Origin: CAZIDL01 sp964537825
GTDB taxonomy: Bacteria > Bacteroidota > Bacteroidia > Flavobacteriales_D > CAYVSK01
DNA length: 25,773 bases
Direction: 5' to 3'
NCBI GenBank assembly: GCA_964537825.1
Contig: CAZIDL010000033.1
Span: 1 to 25,773 of the forward strand
This document shows positions 1 through 7,524 of the stretch, one piece after another. The notes below the pieces were generated by a model. It was not told the DNA's origin. It saw only the letters and a program-made list of their open reading frames with translations, and ran no database searches. Position numbers and translations under genes: made by a program. The first letter of the stretch is position 1; each line of letters opens with the position of its first letter.

Positions 1-1380
1 GTCGATGCTTCGCTCAAGGCGAAGAAGCAGTGGGCGGAACTTCCCTGGCAAGAAAGAGCGTCGGTGTTCCGCAAAGCCGCCGAGCTCATCGCAGGTCCTT
101 ATCGCTACGACGTCTTGGCCACGACGATGATCGGCCAGTCCAAGAACGTCCATCAGGCCGAGATCGAAGCGGTTTGCGAGACCTGTGATTTCCTCCGCTT
201 CAACACCAAGTTCATGGAGGAGCTTTACGAGCAGCAGCCCCTATCCGTAGCCGGCATTTGGAACCGAACCGAATACCGTCCCCTCGAGGGATTCATTTTC
301 GCCATTACACCTTTCAACTTCACGGCCATCGCTACGAACCTTCCCACTGCTCCAGCTATGATGGGGAACACATCCGTATGGAAGCCCAACCCCAATCAGA
401 TCCTTGCTGCTCAGCTCATCATGCGGATCCTTAAGGAAGCAGGCTTGCCGGACGGTGTGATCAACCTGATCTATACCGATGGACCGGATGCTGGCGACGT
501 GATCTTTCAACACCCTGATTTTGCCGGTTTGCATTTCACCGGTTCCACAGCCATCTTCAAAGAGCTTTACCGAGAAGTCGGGAAGAACATCGATAACTAC
601 AAGTGCTATCCCCGTGTGGTCGGCGAGACCGGAGGGAAGGACTTTATCGTGGCGCATGAGACGGCCGATCCTGATGCGGTAGTTACCGCTATTTCGCGGG
701 GAGCTTTCGAATATCAGGGGCAAAAATGCTCTGCTGCTTCCCGGGCATATATTCCTGAGAACCTTTGGCCCCATATCAAAGAAGGGGTGCTCCAGGATGT
801 TCAGAGCTTCAAAGTAGGTCCGCCCGAGGACTTTTCCAACTTCGTCTGTGCCGTTATCGAAAAGAAAGCCTTCGATAAGATCAAAGGATACATCGAAGAG
901 GCGGCGCAAAGCGATCGTGCCGAGATCATTCAGGGCGGGAATTGCGACGATTCCAAGGGTTATTTCGTGGAGCCGACCGTGATCGTTACCGACGATCCGC
1001 ATTTCAAGACGATGGAAGAAGAGATCTTCGGTCCCGTGATCACCATTTACGTATACGATCCCAAGAAGTACGAAGAGACGCTCGAAACCGTGGACAACAC
1101 CTCCATGTACGCGCTCACCGGTGCTGTTTTCGCCCAGGACCGTTACGCGATCGATACGGCCGTGAAGAAACTGGAACAAAGCGCCGGCAACTTCTATATC
1201 AACGACAAACCCACCGGTTCCGTGGTCGGGCAGCAGCCTTTCGGCGGGGCCCGGGGATCCGGAACGAACGACAAGGCCGGCTCCATCCTGAACCTGACCC
1301 GCTGGGCTTCCATGCGCTCGATCAAGGAGACCTTCGTTCCTCCTAAGGATTACCGTTATCCCCACATGGGCGAGAGCTGA
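1..1380 (+). CDS. pruA: L-glutamate gamma-semialdehyde dehydrogenase (P5C dehydrogenase), 5' partial
   Basis: Oxidises glutamate-5-semialdehyde (from 1-pyrroline-5-carboxylate) to glutamate with NAD+ in the cytoplasm, the second step of proline catabolism. The frame is open from base 1, so the start lies outside the window; 459 residues are visible against about 540 in the family. A GTG at 64 is in frame but is not the real start, because the sequence before it (AKKQWAELPWQERA) already matches the family. Visible features are the aldehyde dehydrogenase substrate region FAITPFNFTAIA, the cofactor segment HFTGSTAIF, the glutamate in VVGETGGKD, and the catalytic cysteine in GQKCSAASRAY (codon 727-729). 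EEIFGPV and the C-terminal PFGGARGSGTND are also typical. Proline dehydrogenase is not in view. The next gene follows after 4 bases, so cotranscription is likely. Confidence 0.96.
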   Translation, partial: VDASLKAKKQWAELPWQERASVFRKAAELIAGPYRYDVLATTMIGQSKNVHQAEIEAVCETCDFLRFNTKFMEELYEQQPLSVAGIWNRTEYRPLEGFIFAITPFNFTAIATNLPTAPAMMGNTSVWKPNPNQILAAQLIMRILKEAGLPDGVINLIYTDGPDAGDVIFQHPDFAGLHFTGSTAIFKELYREVGKNIDNYKCYPRVVGETGGKDFIVAHETADPDAVVTAISRGAFEYQGQKCSAASRAYIPENLWPHIKEGVLQDVQSFKVGPPEDFSNFVCAVIEKKAFDKIKGYIEEAAQSDRAEIIQGGNCDDSKGYFVEPTVIVTDDPHFKTMEEEIFGPVITIYVYDPKKYEETLETVDNTSMYALTGAVFAQDRYAIDTAVKKLEQSAGNFYINDKPTGSVVGQQPFGGARGSGTNDKAGSILNLTRWASMRSIKETFVPPKDYRYPHMGES

Positions 1381-1384
1381 TCCC

Positions 1385-1987
1385 ATGATCTACGCCTTTA
1401 ACGGATTCCGGCCTGTCGTGCATGAGAGTGCCTACGTGCACCCGCAGGCGGCGGTGACCGGGAACGTGATCATCGGAAAGGATGTCTACATCGCCCCAGG
1501 TGCTGCTATCCGCGGTGATTGGGGCCGCATCGAGATCGATGACGGTTGCAATGTCCAAGAGAACTGTACGGTGCATATGTTCCCTGGCGTCACCGTCAAG
1601 TTGGAGCCATCTGCTCATATCGGGCACGGAGCTGTGATCCACGGTGCTCGTATAGGGGAGAACAGCATGGTAGGGATGAACGCGGTGGTGATGGACGATG
1701 CAGTGATCGGGAAGGAATGCATCATCGGAGCCCTTTGTTTTGTGAAGGCCAAGATGGAGATCCCGGACCGGAAGCTCGTGGTCGGGAACCCTGCCGAGAT
1801 CGTGAAGGATGTCTCGGACGAGATGGTCGCTTGGAAGACGGAAGGAACAAGGCTCTATCAAAAGCTTCCCCAGGAGCTGCGCGAGACGTTGCAGGAATGT
1901 GAGCCTCTTCGGGAGGAGGAGCCGGATAGACCTGAGCAAACGGTGGATTTCAGGCCCTGGAAGGATAGGGGAAAAGAGGAGCCCTGA
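1385..1987 (+). CDS. PaaY-like gamma-carbonic anhydrase / hexapeptide-repeat protein
   Basis: A 200-residue left-handed beta-helix protein built from hexapeptide repeats (VIIGKDVYIAPGAAI, AHIGHGAVIHGARIG). It keeps the gamma-carbonic-anhydrase histidines, seen in CTVHMFPG and in GHGAVIHG, which bind metal between subunits of the trimer. Length, the C-terminal helical tail and the late CEPL segment resemble PaaY/CaiE rather than the shorter YrdA group. PaaY is a thioesterase associated with phenylacetate breakdown, but no other paa gene is visible here. The biochemical role is therefore uncertain (thioesterase or carbonic anhydrase-like). The ATG at 1385 lies 4 bases after the pruA stop, so it is probably cotranscribed with pruA. 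Confidence 0.85.
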   Translation: MIYAFNGFRPVVHESAYVHPQAAVTGNVIIGKDVYIAPGAAIRGDWGRIEIDDGCNVQENCTVHMFPGVTVKLEPSAHIGHGAVIHGARIGENSMVGMNAVVMDDAVIGKECIIGALCFVKAKMEIPDRKLVVGNPAEIVKDVSDEMVAWKTEGTRLYQKLPQELRETLQECEPLREEEPDRPEQTVDFRPWKDRGKEEP

Positions 1988-2031
1988 AGAGGCTGATCTC
2001 CATTGGTCCGATCCGCGAGCGTCCGCGGCTT

Positions 2032-2064
2032 CTCGGGATCAGTGGGCTGGAGCTAAGATCCGAG
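2032..2064. repeat. Imperfect inverted repeat in the paaY-pirin spacer
   Basis: The 166-base spacer 1988-2153 holds no gene I can support. Within it CTCGGGATC (2032-2040) pairs with GATCCGAG (2057-2064) as an 8-bp stem with one bulged G and a 16-base loop. No T-tract follows, so it is not a classical intrinsic terminator. It could be an mRNA 3'-end structure or chance. I found no TAnnTTTG-type promoter for the pirin gene. Confidence 0.3.
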
Positions 2065-2153
2065 CGACTCTAAAAGCCATTAAAGCCTCCCACCGGACAT
2101 GATCGAACATTCCTTTTCCTCTCGGCGTTCTTACAGGATAATACAGCCCCATT

Positions 2154-2906
2154 ATGCCCATTACCACCTGCACCCTCGACGAACAAGCCCGCGGCGGATT
2201 CGACGCTGGACGGATCAAGGAGAACAAACCCATCGGATTCCCCCAGGAAGCAGGGAAGATGAAGGGCTATTCCAAGCTTATGTACTGGGCCCATGCTTAT
2301 AGCGATGAGGGCGGAGTGATCGGGGAGCATCCGCATCAGGTCTTCGATATCGTTTCCTTCGTTATGAGCGGTACGCTCACGCATTACGACAGCAAGAGCG
2401 ATGAACGAGCTCCGATCGGCCCTGGTGGCGTGCAGATCATCCGGGCTGGGAACGGAGTGACCCACCAGGAAGAACTCGCCCCGGGGACCTACTTCTTCCA
2501 GATCTGGTTCGACCCGGATGTCCGGCGAACGATCAAAGAAGAGGCTTCTTACGACAATTACCCCGCCAAAGTATTTAGCAGCGAAGAAAAGGACGGTGTT
2601 CGTACGACCTACCTGATGGGTGAGGGATCCCCCGTCTGGAGTTATACCGATGACATCAGCGTCCGAAGGAGCGTATTCCCATCCGGGGAGCAAAAGCTGG
2701 AAGCGGGGGAGGATCGTATCCTTTCCGTTTACGTCCTGAAAGGATCCATCGAGTTGGATGCTGGAACGGTCCGAGAGCACGATCTTTTTAAAGTGGAGGA
2801 AGAGGAGATCGTGAAACTCCGTACCGAAGAAGGCAGCGAGCTCTTTATCGTCGATGTTCCAAAGGAACCCGGTTATCCGACCTTTTTGGAACAAAGGTTC
2901 GGTTGA
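2154..2906 (+). CDS. Pirin family protein
   Basis: A 250-residue bicupin of the pirin family. The N-terminal cupin carries the metal ligands as H59 and H61 (GEHPHQVFDIVSF) and H104 and E106 (GNGVTHQEE). The 45-residue spacing between the pairs equals that of characterised pirins (H56, H58, H101, E103). VMSGTLTHYDS is the usual strand following the HPH motif. Bacterial pirins have been linked to quercetinase activity or redox-responsive regulation, and the substrate here cannot be read from sequence. The ATG at 2154 is the only sensible start. The following membrane-protein gene begins 17 bases after the TGA, so they probably share a transcript. Confidence 0.92.
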   Translation: MPITTCTLDEQARGGFDAGRIKENKPIGFPQEAGKMKGYSKLMYWAHAYSDEGGVIGEHPHQVFDIVSFVMSGTLTHYDSKSDERAPIGPGGVQIIRAGNGVTHQEELAPGTYFFQIWFDPDVRRTIKEEASYDNYPAKVFSSEEKDGVRTTYLMGEGSPVWSYTDDISVRRSVFPSGEQKLEAGEDRILSVYVLKGSIELDAGTVREHDLFKVEEEEIVKLRTEEGSELFIVDVPKEPGYPTFLEQRFG

Positions 2907-2923
2907 TCCCTATTTTTGACCCC

Positions 2924-4078
2924 ATGCGGGTCCTTTTTTGCAGCATCTTTTTCCTGCTCTCTACCCTTTCTGGCTTTGGACAGGCATCGGACAGTGCGCG
3001 AAAGGATCGCTCCGTTCCGGCTTGGCGTGTGGGGGTCCGGGGGCACTACGGTTTTATCATGCCCCACCGTCGAGGAATGCGACACCTGGTAAAAGGACAT
3101 ATCCGTTCGGGAGCTCTCGTTCTTGAACGGCCGACCAGAGGAGCTAAAGAATGGCAAAGCGAATACATGCGACCGAGTTGGGGGCTGACCCTCGTATACA
3201 CCGACCTCGGTAACCCTGAGATGCTGGGGAAAGGGATCGCCTTTTTCCCTTATCTCGACTTTCCACTTTGGCGAAAGGGTAGGGGAGGGCTTTTCTTTCG
3301 GGCTGGGAGCGGATTCGGTTGGATCGAAAAGCCTTTCGATCGCCTCGAGAATCCCAAGAATATCGCTATCGGTTCGCAGGGCAATATCACCTTCGATTTC
3401 ATGCTCCATGCCAAGTTGGGGCTACCCGGACCCTGGTCGATAAGTGCAGGGTTTTCCTTCGACCATTTCTCCAACATGGCCGTTCAGATGCCGAACCTCG
3501 GCATCAACCTTCCTTCGCTCCAATTGGGGCTCTTCCGGGGATTGGGTCCGCCACGGGAATTGAAGGAGCAGAAGGGTGCTCCTCGTTCCCTGGACTTGGA
3601 TAAGCGGGGGATGCGTGAAGATGAGCCTCCTTGGCGTTACAGTCTGGCAATAGCCGGCGGGGTCAAAGGGGTGGCCCCTCCGAACGGCCGGCTTTTTCCA
3701 GCCCTTTCCCTGATGGGGTTTGTGGGGAGGGATATCTCCGCAAAGAGTCAACTCGGGGTCGGTCCGGACATCGAATGGAACAGTTCCCTCCGCTACCTGA
3801 TCAGCGAGGAGCGATCGGAGGGGAAAGAGCTTCCGGTCACCCACGATGGACGCATTGGGGTGAAGGCCGCTTATGCCCTCGTCATCGGTCGGCTCAGGCT
3901 GATCGGGCAATGGGGGGTCTATCTTCACAACGAATACGGAGAACAAGGACCGTTCTACCACCGCTTCGGGGTCCGTTATGACCTTCGGCGTTGGGTCATC
4001 AATGGTACGCTGAAGACCCACTTTGCCAAAGCGGACCATTTTGAGCTAGGGATCGGTTATCGGCTCGGTGGGGAATGA
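2924..4078 (+). CDS. PagL-like lipid A deacylase / acyloxyacyl hydrolase family outer-membrane protein
   Basis: A 384-residue exported beta-barrel protein. I chose the ATG at 2924 because MRVLFCSIFFLLSTLSGFGQ is a clean signal peptide; an upstream TTG at 2903 would overlap the pirin gene and add seven non-signal residues. Around residues 179-201 the sequence SFDHFSNMAVQMPNLGINL resembles the PagL active-site region, with H181 and S183 as the H-x-S pair. Family members remove an acyl chain from lipid A in the outer membrane. Canonical PagL is only about 170 residues; this protein has a second half of barrel-like strands ending HFELGIGYRL, as in longer Bacteroidota homologues annotated acyloxyacyl hydrolase. 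Activity is inferred, not shown. It lies just downstream of the pirin. Confidence 0.72.
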   Translation: MRVLFCSIFFLLSTLSGFGQASDSARKDRSVPAWRVGVRGHYGFIMPHRRGMRHLVKGHIRSGALVLERPTRGAKEWQSEYMRPSWGLTLVYTDLGNPEMLGKGIAFFPYLDFPLWRKGRGGLFFRAGSGFGWIEKPFDRLENPKNIAIGSQGNITFDFMLHAKLGLPGPWSISAGFSFDHFSNMAVQMPNLGINLPSLQLGLFRGLGPPRELKEQKGAPRSLDLDKRGMREDEPPWRYSLAIAGGVKGVAPPNGRLFPALSLMGFVGRDISAKSQLGVGPDIEWNSSLRYLISEERSEGKELPVTHDGRIGVKAAYALVIGRLRLIGQWGVYLHNEYGEQGPFYHRFGVRYDLRRWVINGTLKTHFAKADHFELGIGYRLGGE

Positions 4079-4100
4079 ACTTTATCCAACCTGAGCGCGT

Positions 4101-4108
4101 TATCTTCG
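4101..4108 (+). promoter_or_regulatory. Candidate Bacteroidota -7 promoter element (TATCTTCG)
   Basis: TATCTTCG fits the Bacteroidota -7 consensus TAnnTTTG with one T-to-C change. It ends 18 bases before the ATG at 4127. The same TTCG variant recurs before other starts in this window. No clear -33 TTTG is visible at the usual spacing. Confidence 0.45.
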
Positions 4109-4126
4109 TGAAAAGACACCCAGCTT

Positions 4127-4333
4127 ATGAACTTCGCCGTTATCATGCTCGCTATCGGATTCATGGCCCTTTGCGTGGCCGGGATCGGAGTAAAGATCCT
4201 CCTCAAGAAGGACGGGGAGTTCGCAGGGACCTGTGCCAGCAACAATCCCCTTCTCGAAGAGGAAGGGGCTAGTTGTGGGGTCTGCGGAGCGCGTCCCGAT
4301 GAGAAATGCAAAAGCTCCGAGGAGGAAAGCTGA
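4127..4333 (+). CDS. Small membrane protein resembling Na+-NQR maturation factor NqrM
   Basis: A 68-residue protein with one N-terminal transmembrane helix (residues 3-26), a basic/acidic step KKDGEF, then a cysteine-rich tail: C36 in AGTC, C50 and C53 in SCGVC, and C61 in EKC. NqrM (DUF539) has the same plan: one helix, then a short tail with four conserved cysteines needed to mature the iron centre of the Na+-translocating NADH:quinone reductase. The neighbour is apbE, which covalently attaches FMN to the same enzyme, and the two genes converge with a 2-base gap. That context supports the call. Similarity to proteobacterial NqrM is by architecture only, so the symbol is withheld. It could also be a Bacteroidota-specific membrane protein of unknown role. 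No nqr structural genes are in the window. Confidence 0.6.
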   Translation: MNFAVIMLAIGFMALCVAGIGVKILLKKDGEFAGTCASNNPLLEEEGASCGVCGARPDEKCKSSEEES

Positions 4334-4359
4334 GCTCAGGGGCTTTTCAGCAGCTTTTT
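4326..4359 (+). terminator. Possible terminator at the nqrM-like/apbE convergence
   Basis: AAAGCTG (4326-4332) pairs with CAGCTTT (4351-4357) across an 18-base loop, ending in TTTTT (4355-4359). The stem overlaps the last codons of both convergent genes. The T-run is partly inside the stem, so efficiency is doubtful. Confidence 0.28.
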
Positions 4360-5385
4360 CATTCCCTTCGTCGCAAAGGTTTTGTAACCTTTTTCTCCTT
4401 TGGCCATGATGAAGTAAGCCTCTAACTTCTCATCGTCCCGCACGAATTCCGTAGCCTTCTCAGCACCCATTACCATGAATGCCGTGGCATAGGCATCTGC
4501 TTTGGCACAGGAGGGGTGGGTCACGGTGACACTTAGCAATTGATGCTGCACGGGTTTCCCGGTCCGTGGGTCGATGGTGTGGGAATAACGCTTCCCGTCC
4601 TTTTCGTAGAACTTCCGATAGTTTCCGGAGGTGGCCATGGCTCGGTCCCTGAGTGCGGCGACAGCCTTAAGGCTCCGTTTTTCCCCTGGTTCTTTAGGCT
4701 CTTCCACCCCGATCCGCCAATCCTTTTTTGGTGCTTTCTTTCCCATCGTTCGGACTTCTCCCCCAAGCTGTACCATGGCCCGTTGGATCCCTTCACTCCT
4801 TAAAACTTCGATAAGGAGGTCCACGGTAAAGCCCTGGGCGATGGCATTGGGGTCGAATGCCATTTCAGGAAGAGGCTTTTGAAGGGAGAAGCAGCTGTCT
4901 CCTTGCTCGTCCACGATCGTATCCACCCGTAGTTTATCGAAACCGACCTTTTGGAGGAGCTGCTCGAGGCTGTCCGGTCCCCCTTTCGCCCTTTCATCCG
5001 GTCCGAAGCCCCACGCGTCGACCAAGGGTTTTACGGTCGGATCGAAAGCACCTTCCGTCCGCTCATGAACTTCCCGGGCGATCCAGTAGAGGTCTCGGAA
5101 GAGCAGATCCATGCATGCACCTTTCTTCGCACGTTCGAAGTCGAGTACCCCGGAAGAGTCGACGTACATCGAAAAAGTGGCATCCGCGCGATCGATCAGG
5201 GAATCCACGCGGGCTTTGAGGTCCGATGGGGCATTAGCGGAAGCGTACTTGATCCGGTAGCTGCTTCCCTGGGCAGTACCGCGCAGTACCTTGAAGTCCG
5301 GGACTTTCGTCCCGTCCTTGCTTTCCTCTTGAGGAGAGCAGGCAAAAAGGAATAGAGCAAAAAGGAGCGGCGTAAGGCGTTGCAT
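4336..5385 (-). CDS. apbE: FAD:protein FMN transferase (ApbE), lipoprotein
   Basis: Transfers FMN from FAD to a threonine or serine of target flavoproteins such as NqrB/NqrC or RnfG, acting on the periplasmic side. The 349-residue protein starts MQRLTPLLFALFLFACS, a lipoprotein signal with lipobox LFAC. ApbE hallmarks include GTAQGSSYRIKY, AFDPTVKPLVDAWGF, DPNAIAQGFTVD, ATSGNYRKFYEKDG, YSHTIDPRTGKPV and the metal-binding AKADAYATAFMVMG. Start: the ATG at 5385 overlaps the maf stop by one base (TGATG); a TTG one codon upstream is less likely. It is the last gene of a five-gene operon and faces the NqrM-like gene, suggesting Na+-NQR as the target. Confidence 0.95.
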   Translation of the reverse strand: MQRLTPLLFALFLFACSPQEESKDGTKVPDFKVLRGTAQGSSYRIKYASANAPSDLKARVDSLIDRADATFSMYVDSSGVLDFERAKKGACMDLLFRDLYWIAREVHERTEGAFDPTVKPLVDAWGFGPDERAKGGPDSLEQLLQKVGFDKLRVDTIVDEQGDSCFSLQKPLPEMAFDPNAIAQGFTVDLLIEVLRSEGIQRAMVQLGGEVRTMGKKAPKKDWRIGVEEPKEPGEKRSLKAVAALRDRAMATSGNYRKFYEKDGKRYSHTIDPRTGKPVQHQLLSVTVTHPSCAKADAYATAFMVMGAEKATEFVRDDEKLEAYFIMAKGEKGYKTFATKGMKKLLKSP

Positions 5386-5969
5386 CAATGGTCAAGGAGC
5401 TTTTGTATCCTGTTGTGGACTTCGTCGATGGGAAGCCCCATCACGTTGAAAAAAGAGCCTTCGATCCGATCGATCCCGATGTGGCCGATCCATTCCTGGA
5501 TGCCGTAGGCTCCGGCTTTGTCAAAAGGCTGATGCCGGTCTATGTAATGGGCCATCACTTCCTCACTGAGTTCACGGAAATGTACCGAGGTACTGGCGTG
5601 GAAGAGCTCTTCCTTCTTCCCTTTCCGGATGCAGACCCCCGTGATCACTTCATGGTAGCGCCCCGAAAGGGAGCGGAGCATGTCCAGGGCTTCATTCCTG
5701 TCGTTCGGTTTGCCCATGGTCGCCCCGTCTTTAAAGACCATGGTATCTGCCGTTATAAGGACGACCTCCTCGGGAACGATATGGACCTCATGGGATTTCA
5801 TCCAGGCGAGCCGCTCCGGGATCTCTGCACCTTGAAGCCCTTTTTCGTAGCTTTCTTCTAGATCGATCGTGATCACTTCGAAAGGATAGCCGGCCTCCCG
5901 CATCAGGTGATGCCTGCGCGGGCTTTGCGATGCAAGGAGAATGCGGGTCTGAGTCTTTTCTGGTATCAC
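5385..5969 (-). CDS. maf: Maf family nucleoside triphosphate pyrophosphatase
   Basis: A house-cleaning enzyme hydrolysing dTTP/UTP or modified nucleotides to the monophosphate and pyrophosphate. The 194-residue length is normal. Signature segments are LLASQSPRRHHLMREAGY (substrate loop), the catalytic aspartate in ITADTMVF, GKPNDRNEALDMLRSLSGRYHEVITGV, and AGAYGIQEWIGHIGIDRIEGSFFNVMGLP. The YGIQE form suggests the YhdE-type dTTP/UTP pyrophosphatase. It starts with GTG at 5969, inside a GTGA overlap with the ubiA stop. The gene ends in a one-base overlap with apbE, so translation of the three genes is probably coupled. Confidence 0.95.
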   Translation of the reverse strand: MIPEKTQTRILLASQSPRRHHLMREAGYPFEVITIDLEESYEKGLQGAEIPERLAWMKSHEVHIVPEEVVLITADTMVFKDGATMGKPNDRNEALDMLRSLSGRYHEVITGVCIRKGKKEELFHASTSVHFRELSEEVMAHYIDRHQPFDKAGAYGIQEWIGHIGIDRIEGSFFNVMGLPIDEVHNRIQKLLDH

Positions 5970-6976
5970 GGGAGTAGGGTTGATACAGGTCCGATGAAGT
6001 GAGCGAAGATAGGGAAGAGGATCCCCATGAGCATGGTGATCTTCATCCAGTTCGATGCCTTTACGTAAGAGCGCCTGCTATCGCTCTTGAAAAGAAGGAA
6101 AGCGCTGATAAGGGATGGAATGCCAATACCTACCAGGACGTAAGTAAGGGAAGGGAGGTCGTTCAGAAAGATGTACCAGGAGACGCCGATCCCGAGGAAG
6201 AAGAGCAAGATGAGGGCTCCGCAAAAGAGCCGCGTGCGTTTTTCCCCGATCACGATGGGAAGGGTGCGTCCTCCGACTTTGCGGTCTCCTTCCAGGTCCG
6301 CGAGGTCTTTCTGGATCTCCCGGATCAGTGTCGTGATAAAAGCAAAGGCCGAATAAGCGATGATCCAGTAAAGGACGATGTAGAGTTTGTCCTCAGGCGT
6401 TCCTCCTTGGATGATCGCATCTCGGACCTGCCCGAAGAGGTTGCTCCGGTAATGGCGGATGAGGGGAGGGATCTCGAAAAGGACGAGAAGAAAAGGGATA
6501 AGGGCAGTGATCAGAGCGATCATGAGATTCCCCAGGAGCATCCGATGCTTGAGGTAGAGGGAATAGAACCAGAGAACGGCAGCAGCAAAGAGCTGAAGGA
6601 GAAGGATGGTCCAGACCCCGCTCCGCCAGGATACCCAAGCGGCTATCAGAAGAGCCAGGGCATTGAGTGCAAAATGGGTTAGCATGGCCACCCTGCGTTT
6701 CACCTTCTTTCCGATAAGGACCTTTTCCGGTTTATTGATCCGATCCGCCCTAAGATCGAAGTAATCGTTGATGATGTTCCCCGCAGCAGCGATCAGCACG
6801 GTGGCCAGGATCAGCAAGGCAAAATCGATCCGAGAGGTTGCAAAAGGCAACTCTCCCGGGTCGTGGAAAGGGAGGGTGTGGAGGATCGGAGCGATAAGGC
6901 CGTACTCGAGCACCCCCATCGTCAATACCACGATGAGGAGGTTGAGGGGGCGAAGCGTTCGGAGGAGGGCTAACAT
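5966..6976 (-). CDS. UbiA family prenyltransferase (geranylgeranylglycerol-phosphate geranylgeranyltransferase-like)
   Basis: An integral membrane prenyltransferase of 336 residues with about nine hydrophobic segments. Both Mg-diphosphate motifs are intact: NDYFDLRAD (residues 70-78) and DLADLEGD (224-231, with D227 and D231). The surrounding NIINDYFD and DLEGDRKVGGRTLPI match the group annotated in Bacteroidota as (S)-2,3-di-O-geranylgeranylglyceryl phosphate synthase-like. This group is related to archaeal ether-lipid enzymes and to UbiA/MenA. The real acceptor is not identifiable from sequence, and menaquinone or another lipid remains possible. The ATG at 6976 lies 23 bases after the KdsC-like stop, and the gene overlaps maf by 4 bases. 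Confidence 0.85.
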   Translation of the reverse strand: MLALLRTLRPLNLLIVVLTMGVLEYGLIAPILHTLPFHDPGELPFATSRIDFALLILATVLIAAAGNIINDYFDLRADRINKPEKVLIGKKVKRRVAMLTHFALNALALLIAAWVSWRSGVWTILLLQLFAAAVLWFYSLYLKHRMLLGNLMIALITALIPFLLVLFEIPPLIRHYRSNLFGQVRDAIIQGGTPEDKLYIVLYWIIAYSAFAFITTLIREIQKDLADLEGDRKVGGRTLPIVIGEKRTRLFCGALILLFFLGIGVSWYIFLNDLPSLTYVLVGIGIPSLISAFLLFKSDSRRSYVKASNWMKITMLMGILFPIFAHFIGPVSTLLP

Positions 6977-6999
6977 AAGCTCGGGTTAAGATAAGACCC

Positions 7000-7524
7000 T
7001 TAGTGTTCTTCGGCCCGCCAGATCCCCTGGGCCCGCATGGTCTGCTCGATCGCATCGCGTACGCAGCCCCCTCCACCGTTCTTGTTCGAAACGAAGCCGC
7101 AGAGCGAGCGGACCTCGTGGACGGCATCGTAGGGGCATGCTGCTAGCCCTGATGTCTTCATCACCCCGAGGTCCGGAAGGTCATCTCCCATGTAAAGGAC
7201 TTGTTCCGGCCTCAGGTCATGATGTTGGAGAAAGGTGGAGAAGGCCTCGCTCTTGTTATCAACGCCAAGATGGACATCCTCTACCCCTAATGCGGCAAGA
7301 CGATGGCGGATCGGGTCGTAATCGCCGCCGGAGATAACCCCTATCCGAAGGCCTTCTTCGATGGCGCGTTTGATGGCAAAACCGTCCCGTATCGACATGC
7401 TGCGGGCCAATTCACCCGATTCGAGCAGAAAGACCTGGTTGTCGGTCAATACGCCGTCCACATCGAAAAGGAGCCCACCGATCTGTTTCAGTAGGGTCTT
7501 AAAGTTCGCGTTCTCCATGGTCAT
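7000..7524 (-). CDS. KdsC-like HAD-IIIA phosphatase
   Basis: A 174-residue single-domain HAD phosphatase of the 3-deoxy-D-manno-octulosonate-8-phosphate (KDO8P) phosphatase group. Motif I is FDVDGVLTD (nucleophile D21, acid/base D23), motif II lies in GVISGG, and motif IV is MGDDLPDLGVM. The C-terminal NKNGGGGCVRDAIE tail matches the KdsC loop that closes the neighbouring subunit's active site. The likely reaction gives KDO for LPS inner core, although homologues can act on other sugar phosphates. The start at 7524 (M-T-M, alternative ATG at 7518) lies inside the end of the DUF2520 gene, a 26-base overlap that suggests coupled translation. Confidence 0.9.
   Translation of the reverse strand: MTMENANFKTLLKQIGGLLFDVDGVLTDNQVFLLESGELARSMSIRDGFAIKRAIEEGLRIGVISGGDYDPIRHRLAALGVEDVHLGVDNKSEAFSTFLQHHDLRPEQVLYMGDDLPDLGVMKTSGLAACPYDAVHEVRSLCGFVSNKNGGGGCVRDAIEQTMRAQGIWRAEEH

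Noticed and set aside
241..1386. Long open frame of 381 codons on the - strand opposite pruA
   Set aside because: It lies antisense to a strongly conserved enzyme, has no recognisable motif, and is explained by the low stop-codon frequency opposite high-G+C coding sequence.
2903..2923. Upstream TTG start for the PagL-like protein
   Set aside because: It overlaps the pirin stop and adds seven residues ahead of a complete signal peptide starting at the ATG at 2924.
5999..6682. 227-codon + strand frame opposite ubiA
   Set aside because: Composition is dominated by Asp, Glu, Lys and Pro with no domain; it is antisense to an intact UbiA with both catalytic motifs.
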